A stretch of 14,047 nt of DNA from Deltaproteobacteria bacterium. Lineage in GTDB: Bacteria; Desulfobacterota; GWC2-55-46. Location of the stretch: contig JACREV010000227.1 in assembly GCA_016218095.1 (NCBI GenBank), positions 1 to 14,047 of the forward strand, in the 5' to 3' direction. A program made the position numbers and the translations under genes. Below the pieces are notes generated by a model. It searched no databases. It was not told the origin of the DNA and worked only from the letters and a program-made list of their open reading frames with translations. This document shows positions 7,514-13,666 of this stretch, piece after piece; the first letter of the stretch is position 1; each line of letters opens with the position of its first letter.

Positions 7514-8051
7514 GATAGCCGCGCTTATAGCCATAAAGGCCGTTGTCGTCTTGATATTGGTCTTCTCGGGCACGGACTGGCTCAAGGCCCCGGACGTCTT
7601 TGCCGAGACCGCGAAGGGCCACGGCGCAAAACCCGTCTCCTCGGAGAATAAGGCCGTGGGCCCGACGGAGAAGTCGCTCCTTGCCGCCATAAACGCGAGG
7701 CAGAGGGAGCTCGACAAGAAGGACGATGAGTTGAAGACACGGGAGGAGAGGCTCAGGGTCATAAAGGCCGACATAGACGCAAGGATCGCCGAACTCAACA
7801 GGGTACACGGTAAGATCGAGGCGTTCGTGAAGAAGATAGATGAAGTGAACGACGAGCGCGTAAAGAAGCTCGTAAGGATATACGAGTCGATGAACCCCGA
7901 GGAGGCGGCGAGCCGTTTAGAGAAGCTCGACGAGGACATGGCGGTCATGATACTCGCGTCCGTCAGCGAAAAGAAGGCCGCGAAGATACTCGGGTTCGTG
8001 GACGTCGATAAATCGGTCCGCTTGAGCAGGTCTTTAAGGGTAAAGAATTGA
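7503..8051 (+). CDS. MotE-like protein (MgtE N-terminal-like domain), flagellar operon
   Basis: The 182-residue protein has an N-terminal hydrophobic segment (about 4-22), probably a signal peptide or membrane anchor with a possible cleavage site near residue 34 (DVFA-ETA). A charged coiled coil follows (about 57-118), then a C-terminal helical domain (121-178) with the pattern VRIYESMNPEEAASRLEKLD, then MAVMILASVSEKKAAKILG. That domain resembles the MgtE intracellular N-terminal repeat and is the hallmark of MotE-type proteins. In alphaproteobacteria MotE is a periplasmic chaperone for the motility protein MotC; whether that role applies here is unknown. The ATG lies within the end of fliJ (11-nt overlap) with a G-rich site upstream, so it is co-translated with the export ATPase genes. 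It is the last gene before a terminator. Many databases label such proteins only as hypothetical or as FliK-region protein. Confidence 0.8.
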   Translation: MRGKIAALIAIKAVVVLILVFSGTDWLKAPDVFAETAKGHGAKPVSSENKAVGPTEKSLLAAINARQRELDKKDDELKTREERLRVIKADIDARIAELNRVHGKIEAFVKKIDEVNDERVKKLVRIYESMNPEEAASRLEKLDEDMAVMILASVSEKKAAKILGFVDVDKSVRLSRSLRVKN

Positions 8052-8053
8052 CG

Positions 8054-8068
8054 CCCGGCGGGGCCGGG
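8054..8068 (+). other. GC-rich hairpin just after the motE-like stop codon
   Basis: CCCGGC (8054-8059) pairs with GCCGGG (8063-8068) across a 3-nt loop, 2 nt after the stop codon. There is no T-run directly downstream, so on its own it is not an intrinsic terminator. It may protect the 3' end or assist the stronger terminator that follows 12 nt later. Confidence 0.5.
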
Positions 8069-8079
8069 TCTGAAAAAAG

Positions 8080-8113
8080 AGAGGCGGGGCCGAAAAGCCC
8101 CGCCTCTTTCATT
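8080..8113 (+). terminator. Intrinsic terminator ending the flgB-to-motE operon
   Basis: AGAGGCGGGGC (8080-8090) and GCCCCGCCTCT (8097-8107) form a perfect 11-bp GC-rich stem with a CGAAAA loop. A T-rich tail (TTTCATTTT) follows. An A-run precedes the stem (8073-8078), so it could also act on the opposite strand. It lies 29 nt after the last stop codon of the operon. Confidence 0.88.
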
Positions 8114-8181
8114 TTAACGTTTTTGACCTCCTTATGGCCTCTACGAGAAATACCGCCGTCATTTTTTCCATCTCACCCCGA

Positions 8182-8204
8182 GCGCAGTCATAATAATGAC
8201 GCGC
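8182..8204. repeat. Imperfect inverted repeat (possible operator or hairpin)
   Basis: GCGC-A-GTCAT and ATGAC-GCGC flank an AATA centre. The arms pair over 9 bp with one bulged A. It lies about 165-185 nt upstream of the predicted fliL start site. It could be a regulator site or a hairpin; there is no T-tract after it. I cannot name the binding protein. Confidence 0.45.
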
Positions 8205-8243
8205 CTAAAATCCAATCCATTGACTTGCAACCCGTCCGGCGGT

Positions 8244-8325
8244 CCTGAAGGCACAGCCCTTAGATCCATTAAATGACTTTTTCAAATAATTTCAATAAGT
8301 TAGTAAGGCTAGCCCGGCCTTCAGG
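8244..8325. repeat. Pair of inverted 9-mers upstream of the fliL promoter
   Basis: CCTGAAGGC at 8244-8252 is the exact reverse complement of GCCTTCAGG at 8317-8325. The two copies lie about 119 and 46 nt upstream of the predicted transcription start, a range used by activators of sigma-54 promoters. The second copy also forms a local hairpin with GAAGG at 8327-8331. The function as activator sites is inference, and a chance match cannot be excluded. Confidence 0.35.
8290..8302 (+). promoter_or_regulatory. Possible IHF-binding site
   Basis: The sequence TTTCAATAAGTTA matches the IHF core WATCAANNNNTTR at all but one defined position, and sits in the most AT-rich part of the spacer. It is centred near -71 from the predicted sigma-54 start, where DNA bending would bring an upstream activator to the polymerase. 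The consensus is short and degenerate, so this is tentative. Confidence 0.3.
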
Positions 8326-8340
8326 GGAAGGTCCGTCCTC

Positions 8341-8356
8341 TGGCATGGGTATTGCA
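8341..8356 (+). promoter_or_regulatory. Sigma-54 (-24/-12) promoter upstream of fliL
   Basis: The sequence TGGCATG-N4-TTGCA matches the sigma-54 consensus with one mismatch (T for C at the sixth base). The GG (8342-8343) and GC (8354-8355) have correct spacing. The predicted start is about 8367, giving a leader near 59 nt to the fliL ATG. It follows a terminator and precedes a gene block with no other internal promoter that I can see, which supports a real role. Confidence 0.87.
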
Positions 8357-8367
8357 CTACTTACGTC

Positions 8368-8385
8368 CAAACCAAAGCAGGTTTG
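8368..8385 (+). other. Small hairpin at the predicted 5' end of the fliL transcript
   Basis: CAAACC (8368-8373) and GGTTTG (8380-8385) can pair over 6 bp around an AAAGCA loop, starting within a base or two of the predicted transcription start. A stem at this point could shield the RNA 5' end, or the same palindrome could be a DNA operator overlapping the start. It is weak in GC content, so this is a suggestion only. Confidence 0.35.
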
Positions 8386-8425
8386 TTCACAGAACTAAGC
8401 CAACCGGTCTTTCAAGGAGGATGAG

Positions 8426-8977
8426 ATGGCTGACGCTGAAAATAAAAAAGGGAAGGAAGGCGAGGAGCACGCTGCCCCGCCCAAAAAGAAATCCAAGCTC
8501 CTTCTAATAGGGATCGTCGCGGTCGTGGTGCTCGGGCTCGGGGCGGGCGGGTTCTTCTTCATGAAGTCCAAGTCTTCCGAGAAGAAGGCGCATGGAGACG
8601 AGGGAGTAGCCGCCGCCGAAGAGGCCGGGCAGGCAGAGGAGGGGGGCCACGGTGGAGAGGCAAAGGCGGGCGGCGGCACGACCATCTTCAACCTCGACCC
8701 GTTCATAGTGAACCTCCAGGACAACTCCGGGACGAGGTACCTGAAACTCACGGTAAACCTCGAGCTCGCGTCCCCCTCTGCGCAGTCGGAGATCAACGCG
8801 CAGACGACGCAGATAAGGGATTCCCTCATCATACTCCTCTCCTCCAAGAGCTACACCGACATAGGGACGGTCGAGGGCAAGTACCAGATGAGGGACGAGA
8901 TCGTGGCGAGGGTCAACCAGTTTCTTACGAAGAGCAAGGTGAAGACGGCGTACTTCACCGAGTTCGTAATCCAGTAG
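8426..8977 (+). CDS. fliL: Flagellar basal body-associated protein FliL
   Basis: Single-pass inner-membrane protein that surrounds and supports the stator units of the motor. The 183 residues comprise a short charged cytoplasmic N-terminus, a transmembrane helix at about 25-46 (after KKKSK), and a Gly/Glu/Ala-rich linker (about 47-88, longer than in many FliL). The periplasmic FliL domain then begins with TIFNLDPFIVNLQD and ends with the usual YFTEFVIQ. The start is fixed by AAGGAGG at 8414-8420; an ATG five bases upstream is out of frame and closes quickly. It is the first gene of the second operon, behind the sigma-54-type promoter at 8341-8356. Confidence 0.95.
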   Translation: MADAENKKGKEGEEHAAPPKKKSKLLLIGIVAVVVLGLGAGGFFFMKSKSSEKKAHGDEGVAAAEEAGQAEEGGHGGEAKAGGGTTIFNLDPFIVNLQDNSGTRYLKLTVNLELASPSAQSEINAQTTQIRDSLIILLSSKSYTDIGTVEGKYQMRDEIVARVNQFLTKSKVKTAYFTEFVIQ

Positions 8978-8989
8978 GCGGGAATTAAA

Positions 8990-9988
8990 ATGGCAGAGCA
9001 GATACTTACACAGGTCGAGGTAGACGCCTTACTCAAGGGGCTGTCGAACGGCGACATAAGGACCGAGGCAGAGGCTCACGACGAGGCATCCGACTCTTCC
9101 GCCAGGCCCTACGACTTCTCCAGCCAGGAGAGGACCGTAAGGGGGAAGATGCCGGCCCTCGACATGATAAACGAGAAGTTCTGCAGGTCTGTACGCGGCC
9201 CGATATTCAACATCCTCCGAAAAACAGTCGACGTGTCGCCTGAAGGCGTCAAGACGATGAGGTACGAGGAGTTCCTCCGTAACCTCCAGGTCCCGTCTTC
9301 CCTGAACGTCTTCCAGATGTCGCCCTTGAGGGGCCAGGGCGTCCTTGTAATAGACCCGAACCTGGTGTTCATAATCGTCGACAGCTACTTCGGCGGCGAC
9401 GGCAGGTTCCACACGAGGATAGAGGGCAGGGACTTCACCAACGTCGAGCAGTCGGTCATCAGGAAGGTCGCCGAGGTCATATTCCACGAGATGGGAGAGA
9501 TATGGAGGCCGGTCCACCACATCGAGTTCAAGCAGGTGAGGTCCGAGATGAACCCGCAGTTCGTCAACATCGTCGGGAACATCGAGCCGGTCATCGTATC
9601 GACCTTCAGGATGGAGATAGAGTCCCAGCAGAACCGCTTCTTCTTCTGCGTGCCGTTCTCGGCCATGGAGCCCATCAGGGAGAAGCTCTACGGCGGACAC
9701 AGGGTCGACGCCGTAGAGATCGACAAGGGCTGGTCGCAGAACCTCATGAGGCGGTTCGGGGCGGTCCAGCTCTCCATCTCGGGCGAGATGGGCAGGGCCA
9801 AGATAATGGTCTCCGAGCTCCTTAACCTCAAGGTGGGGGACGTCATACAGCTCGACGGAAAAACAAAGGACCCGCTCAGGGTGTACATAGAAGGCGCGGC
9901 AAAGCTCTCGGCCAGGCCCGGCGTCATGGACAACAACTACGCACTTAAGATAGTGGAGCCCATCCAGGAAAGGGGACAGGAGATATGA
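8990..9988 (+). CDS. fliM: Flagellar motor switch protein FliM
   Basis: C-ring protein that binds phospho-CheY and relays the signal to FliG. The 332-residue protein has an N-terminal CheY-binding peptide (ILTQVEVDALLKG, 5-17), a flexible acidic linker (about 20-45), a middle domain with the FliG-contact GGxG motif at 135-138 (SYFGGDGRFHTR), and a C-terminal SpoA domain (about 250-325). The intact N-terminal peptide suggests that the motor is under chemotaxis control, although no che genes are in the window. It lies 12 nt after fliL with a modest ribosome site, and its stop overlaps the fliN start by 4 nt. Confidence 0.97.
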   Translation: MAEQILTQVEVDALLKGLSNGDIRTEAEAHDEASDSSARPYDFSSQERTVRGKMPALDMINEKFCRSVRGPIFNILRKTVDVSPEGVKTMRYEEFLRNLQVPSSLNVFQMSPLRGQGVLVIDPNLVFIIVDSYFGGDGRFHTRIEGRDFTNVEQSVIRKVAEVIFHEMGEIWRPVHHIEFKQVRSEMNPQFVNIVGNIEPVIVSTFRMEIESQQNRFFFCVPFSAMEPIREKLYGGHRVDAVEIDKGWSQNLMRRFGAVQLSISGEMGRAKIMVSELLNLKVGDVIQLDGKTKDPLRVYIEGAAKLSARPGVMDNNYALKIVEPIQERGQEI

Positions 9989-10410
9989 CGAACGAGCAGG
10001 AGACAGGGACGACGTTGGACGACCAGTGGGGCGCGGCGTTTGCGGAGCAGGGCACGGCGCCCGAGCCGGCCAAACCCAAGGAGGCCCCGAAGAAGGAAGA
10101 GGCGAAGCCCGCGAGCTTCGCCTCGTTGAAGCAGGAGTCTAACGGGGCGGTAACCAACCTCGACATGATACTCGACATACCGGTGACGCTCTCGGTGGAG
10201 ATCGGGAGGACGAGGATGATGGTAAAAGACCTCCTCCAGCTCGGGCAGGGCGCGGTCGTGGAGCTTGAGAAGCTCGCCGGAGAGCCGATGGAGATACTCG
10301 TCAACGGCAGGCTCGTGGCCAGAGGCGAGGCGGTCGTGATAAACGAGAAGTTCGGGATAAAGCTCACGGACATCGCAAGCCCGTCCGAGAGGATAAACAA
10401 GCTCAGATGA
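9985..10410 (+). CDS. fliN: Flagellar motor switch protein FliN
   Basis: Forms the bottom of the C ring with FliM and docks FliH-FliI during export. The 141 residues have a low-complexity N-terminal region rich in Ala, Pro, Lys and Glu (about 20-45), then the conserved SpoA domain (about 63-135) with the hallmark LDIPVTLSVEIGRTRM and later VNGRLVARGEAVVINEKFG. Overall length is close to that of enterobacterial FliN, so there is no fused extra domain of the FliY type. It starts in the last codons of fliM (ATGA-type 4-nt overlap) and ends with the same kind of overlap with fliO, indicating translational coupling. Confidence 0.97.
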   Translation: MTNEQETGTTLDDQWGAAFAEQGTAPEPAKPKEAPKKEEAKPASFASLKQESNGAVTNLDMILDIPVTLSVEIGRTRMMVKDLLQLGQGAVVELEKLAGEPMEILVNGRLVARGEAVVINEKFGIKLTDIASPSERINKLR

Positions 10411-10751
10411 CCGGCTCGTACGCATACCTCCTCGTGAAGGCGGTTCTCACGCTCGTCTTCGTGCTCGGGCTCCTCGGGGTCTCGCTCTACGCCCTCAAGT
10501 GGTACATGGCAAAGGGCGGGAAGGCGGCCTCCGGGAAGCTCCCGGCGCCGGTGAAGGTCCTCTTTACGGCGATGCTGGGTCAGAAGAAGAACCTGGCGAT
10601 AGTGGAGGTCGCGGGCGAGGTTTTAGTCCTCGGGATCACACCCAACGCGATAAGCTTTCTAACCAAGATAGAGAAGAACGAGACGATAGAGGAGCTGAAA
10701 AAAGGCAACGGCAGGCGCGGACTCCTCGGTCTCTTTCAGGGCGGGTTTTAG
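10407..10751 (+). CDS. fliO: Flagellar biosynthesis protein FliO
   Basis: Small membrane protein that assists assembly of the FliP ring in the export gate; present in many but not all flagellar systems. The 114 residues contain one N-terminal transmembrane helix (about 8-27, LVKAVLTLVFVLGLLGVSLY), a basic stretch after it, and a compact cytoplasmic domain with the FliO pattern KKNLAIVEVAGEVLVLGIT at about 56-74. The identity is supported by this pattern and by its place between fliN and fliP. It overlaps fliN by 4 nt and fliP begins 1 nt after it. Confidence 0.9.
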   Translation: MTGSYAYLLVKAVLTLVFVLGLLGVSLYALKWYMAKGGKAASGKLPAPVKVLFTAMLGQKKNLAIVEVAGEVLVLGITPNAISFLTKIEKNETIEELKKGNGRRGLLGLFQGGF

Positions 10752-10752
10752 A

Positions 10753-11517
10753 ATGAGAAAGAACTTCAGGACATCCTTGATATTGCCGGCCCTGGCCGCG
10801 GCGCTCGTTTTCCCGGGCGCGGCATTCGGCGCCGACGCCCTCTCGCTTCCGAACGTAAGCCTCACCATGGGCGGCGCGTCGAGCCCCCAGGGGCTGGCTA
10901 CGGCCATACAGATAATACTCTTGCTCACGGTCCTGACGCTCGCGCCGGCGATCCTCCTCCTCATGACCTCGTTTACGAGGATAGTCATCGTGTTTTCGAT
11001 TCTGAGGCAGGCGCTCGGCGTACAGCAGGCGCCGCCGAACCAGGTCGTAATCGGGCTCTCGCTCTTCCTCACCTTTTTCATAATGTCCCCGGCCTTCAAC
11101 ACGATAAACCAAAAGGCCCTGAAACCCTACATGGAAGGGACGATAAACCAGGAGTCGGCGCTTAATAACGCGCTCGCGCCGCTCCGCGAGTTCATGCTCC
11201 GGAACACGAGGGAGAAGGACATAGACCTCTTCATAAAGTTATCCAAGTCCCCGGCGCCGCATACAAAGGCCGACATCACGACACTCGCCCTCATCCCGGC
11301 CTTCGTGACAAGCGAACTCAAGACCGCGTTCCAGATAGGGTTCCTCATTTATCTGCCGTTCCTCGTGATAGACATGGTCGTCGCGAGCGTCCTCATGTCC
11401 ATGGGCATGATGATGCTCCCGCCGGTGATGATATCGCTCCCGTTTAAACTCATGCTCTTCGTGCTCGTGGACGGCTGGTACCTGCTCGTCGGGTCGCTTG
11501 TCCAGAGCTTCAGTTAG
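10753..11517 (+). CDS. fliP: Flagellar export gate protein FliP
   Basis: Core pore-forming subunit (five copies) of the FliPQR export gate inside the MS ring. The 254-residue protein begins with a cleavable-type signal peptide (basic start, hydrophobic 8-25, likely cut near AFG-A), as FliP proteins usually have. Conserved motifs include LMTSFTRIVIVFSILRQALG at 70-89 and QQAPPNQVVIGLSLFLTFF just after. Three consecutive methionines at 219-221 (MGMMMLPPVM) match the methionine gate that seals the pore. Four hydrophobic segments follow the signal peptide. The ATG is 1 nt after the fliO stop and uses a ribosome site inside fliO. Confidence 0.97.
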   Translation: MRKNFRTSLILPALAAALVFPGAAFGADALSLPNVSLTMGGASSPQGLATAIQIILLLTVLTLAPAILLLMTSFTRIVIVFSILRQALGVQQAPPNQVVIGLSLFLTFFIMSPAFNTINQKALKPYMEGTINQESALNNALAPLREFMLRNTREKDIDLFIKLSKSPAPHTKADITTLALIPAFVTSELKTAFQIGFLIYLPFLVIDMVVASVLMSMGMMMLPPVMISLPFKLMLFVLVDGWYLLVGSLVQSFS

Positions 11518-11530
11518 AAAGGAAACTCGT

Positions 11531-11803
11531 ATGACGCCGGAGTTTGTTACAAGCATAGGCAAGGAAACGATAGAGGTGATCCTCATGGTCTCTGCCCCGG
11601 TACTCATAGCCGGCATGGCCGTCGGGCTCGCTGTCTCGATATTCCAGGCCGTCACGCAGATACAGGAGATGACGCTCACGTTCGTCCCCAAGATAATAAT
11701 CGTCTTCGTCGTCCTGCTGGCGCTCTCCCCGTGGATGATGGAGATAATGATCAACTTCACACAGAAGATATTCACCGACATCCCGCTCTACGCGAGAGGC
11801 TGA
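11531..11803 (+). CDS. fliQ: Flagellar export gate protein FliQ
   Basis: Small two-helix membrane subunit of the export gate. Starting at the ATG it is 90 residues, the normal family length, and opens MTPEFVTSIGKETIEV. Two transmembrane hairpin helices lie at about 17-40 and 52-73, with the conserved QAVTQIQEMTLTFVPKI between them. I chose this start because AAAGGAAA (11518-11525) is correctly placed. A TTG 33 nt upstream would give an extension overlapping fliP that has no family support. The stop codon overlaps the fliR ATG by one base (TGATG). Confidence 0.96.
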   Translation: MTPEFVTSIGKETIEVILMVSAPVLIAGMAVGLAVSIFQAVTQIQEMTLTFVPKIIIVFVVLLALSPWMMEIMINFTQKIFTDIPLYARG

Positions 11804-12573
11804 TGGAATTCACCCAGTACATACTTGCCAACTCCTCGACCTTCCTCTTCGTGCTCACGAGGACAACGGCGATAATATTCACCGCCCCGATATTCGGCGC
11901 GTTCAACGTGCCGATGCAGGTCAAACTCGCCATCTCTTTCCTCATAGCCCTCATACTCTCGCCGCTTACCGCCTTTGTGCCGATGCCGGAGACGATGACC
12001 GGGCTCGTCTTTAGCATGGGCTCTGAGATACTCATAGGCGCGTTCATAGGGCTTGCGATCAAATTCGTCTTCGCCGGGATCGAGTTCGCGGGGCAGATAG
12101 CCTCGTTTCAGATGGGCATAGGCATGGCGAGCGCCTACGACCCCATAAACAGCGCGCAGATAACGGTCCTCGGCAAGATGATGTCGATACTTTCGCTCCT
12201 CATATTCTTAAGCGTCAACGGCCACCTCATGGTGATAATGGCGTTGAAGAAGAGCTTTGACGCGATACCGCCTTACGGCTTCCACCTGTCCGGAGAGCTC
12301 ATGGAGAACTTCATAGTATTCTCCAAGGAGGTATTCATACTCGCGGTGAAGTTCTCGGCGCCGGTCGTCGCTATCCTCGTATTCGTCAACGTCGCCCTGG
12401 GCATTATGGCGAGGACGGTCCCCCAGCTCAACATGTTCGCGATAGGATTCGCCATAACCATAACCGTGGGTTTCATAATGCTCGCTCTTTCGCTCCCGGT
12501 CTTCGAAACCGCGCTTGTAAGCGTCTACGACAGGATGTGGCAGGGCGTATTCAATCTCATAAGGGTGATGTAG
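11803..12573 (+). CDS. fliR: Flagellar export gate protein FliR
   Basis: Membrane subunit that completes the FliP5-FliQ4-FliR1 export gate and contacts FlhB. From this ATG it is 256 residues with about six hydrophobic segments, normal for FliR. Recognisable features are the N-terminal FVLTRTTAIIFTAPIFGAF-type segment, the central GLAIKFVFAGIEFAGQIASF and the nearby QMGIGMASAYDPINSAQI. The frame is open 72 nt further upstream, but that part overlaps fliQ out of frame and encodes a polar peptide unlike FliR. The TGATG junction with fliQ fits termination-reinitiation. flhB starts 1 nt after the stop. Confidence 0.96.
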   Translation: MEFTQYILANSSTFLFVLTRTTAIIFTAPIFGAFNVPMQVKLAISFLIALILSPLTAFVPMPETMTGLVFSMGSEILIGAFIGLAIKFVFAGIEFAGQIASFQMGIGMASAYDPINSAQITVLGKMMSILSLLIFLSVNGHLMVIMALKKSFDAIPPYGFHLSGELMENFIVFSKEVFILAVKFSAPVVAILVFVNVALGIMARTVPQLNMFAIGFAITITVGFIMLALSLPVFETALVSVYDRMWQGVFNLIRVM

Positions 12574-12574
12574 C

Positions 12575-13654
12575 ATGGCCGAGGACGATTCACAGGAACG
12601 GACAGAACAACCATCGTCGCGAAAGCGCGATCAGGCGCGCGACGAGGGGAGTTTTGCGACATCCAAAGAGCTCTCGACCTTCCTCATGATCGCGGGCTCG
12701 ATGGCGGTGCTTTATTTCTCCGCGGTCTGGATGTTCACGGGGCTCGCCGACCTTATGAAGGGGTCGTTCAAGCTCCTTATAAAGGGCGATCTTACCGTTA
12801 AAGAGGTCTCCGGCCTCTTCAACATGGTCTCGTACAAGTTCTTCGTCATCATACTCCCGGCGTTGGCCATACCGCTCTTCGGGGCGATATCTTACGTGCT
12901 CCAGAACGGTTTCGCCTTGACGACCAAACCCATTACGCCGGACTTATCGAAGCTCGACCCCCTGGCGGGCGCGAAGAAGATCTTATCCACGCAGTCCCTC
13001 GTCGAGCTCGCCAAATCGATTGTAAAGATAGGCGTCATCGGGTTCGTAGTATACAAGGCTGTGGCGAGCGAGTGGCGATTGATGCCGTTCCTCATCGAGG
13101 CCGACGTCTTCTCGGTCCTCTCGTACGTCGCGGGGATGACCTTCAAGATAATGATGAAGACCCTCTGGGTGCTGGCGCTCATAGCCATCGTCGATTACGC
13201 CTTCCAGAGGTGGAACTTCGAGAAGGGCCTCATGATGTCCAAGGAGGAGTTGAAGGAGGAGATGAAGGAGACCGAGGGCGACCCCATAGTCAAGGCGCGC
13301 ATAAGGTCTATCCAGAGGGAGATGGCGAGGAAGCGCATGATGGCGGAGGTGCCCAAGGCCGACGTCGTTGTCACCAACCCGACCCACATCGCGGTCGCCC
13401 TCAAATACGACAAGGAGAAGGCGAGCGCGCCGATAGTCGTGGCCAAGGGCGCGGACATGATCGCCGAGAAGATAAAGGAAGTCGCAAGAAAGCACGGGGT
13501 CCCGGTAGTAGAGAACAAGCCGCTCGCCAGGGCCTTATTCAAGGCCGTGGAGGTCGGAAAGCAGATACCGGCGGACCTCTACAGGGCGGTAGCCGAGATA
13601 CTCGCGTACGTATACAAGCTCAAGAACAGGGCCCGCGCAGGGCGTAACGGATAG
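12575..13654 (+). CDS. flhB: Flagellar export switch protein FlhB
   Basis: Inner-membrane export-gate protein whose cytoplasmic domain autocleaves to switch substrate from rod/hook to filament type. The 359-residue protein begins with the classic hydrophilic EDDSQERTEQPSSRKRDQAR region, then four transmembrane segments (about 33-53, 88-110, 148-166, 187-206). The basic linker and cytoplasmic domain carry the autocleavage motif NPTH at 268-271 (VVTNPTHIAVALKYD), with cleavage expected between N268 and P269. The later VVENKPLARALF pattern is also typical. All catalytic-site residues are present, so the substrate switch should work, which implies that a FliK ruler is encoded elsewhere. It starts 1 nt after fliR. 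Confidence 0.97.
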   Translation: MAEDDSQERTEQPSSRKRDQARDEGSFATSKELSTFLMIAGSMAVLYFSAVWMFTGLADLMKGSFKLLIKGDLTVKEVSGLFNMVSYKFFVIILPALAIPLFGAISYVLQNGFALTTKPITPDLSKLDPLAGAKKILSTQSLVELAKSIVKIGVIGFVVYKAVASEWRLMPFLIEADVFSVLSYVAGMTFKIMMKTLWVLALIAIVDYAFQRWNFEKGLMMSKEELKEEMKETEGDPIVKARIRSIQREMARKRMMAEVPKADVVVTNPTHIAVALKYDKEKASAPIVVAKGADMIAEKIKEVARKHGVPVVENKPLARALFKAVEVGKQIPADLYRAVAEILAYVYKLKNRARAGRNG

Positions 13655-13666
13655 AGGGGTAATAAG

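Larger units (their letters stand above)
8052..8425. other. 374-nt intergenic region between the two flagellar operons
   Basis: I see no convincing gene in this stretch. In order it holds a GC hairpin (8054-8068), an intrinsic terminator (8080-8113), an imperfect inverted repeat (8182-8204), a pair of inverted 9-mers (8244-8252 and 8317-8325), an AT-rich tract with a possible IHF site (8290-8302), a sigma-54-type promoter (8341-8356), a small leader hairpin (8368-8385) and the fliL ribosome site (AAGGAGG, 8414-8420). Base composition turns clearly AT-richer between about 8150 and 8310, which suits a regulatory region. The short open frame reading through both hairpins is not credible. Confidence 0.85.

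Noticed and set aside
8048..8248. 66-codon open frame starting at the end of the MotE-like gene
   Set aside because: It starts at TTG, reads through both hairpins including the terminator, and has no ribosome site or domain.
8220..8248. Possible sigma-70 promoter starting with TTGACT
   Set aside because: No acceptable -10 hexamer at 16-18 nt spacing; the downstream sequence is GC-rich.
8231..8262. Possible c-di-GMP riboswitch in the central spacer
   Set aside because: Some GC-rich pieces superficially recall the motif, but the conserved core and paired stems are not present, and the region lies upstream of the predicted transcription start.
11498..11530. Upstream TTG start for fliQ
   Set aside because: It would add 11 residues inside fliP with no family support; the ATG at 11531 has a good ribosome site and gives normal length.
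11731..11802. Upstream extension of fliR
   Set aside because: It overlaps fliQ out of frame and encodes a polar Asp/His-rich peptide unlike the FliR N-terminus; the ATG at 11803 gives standard length.
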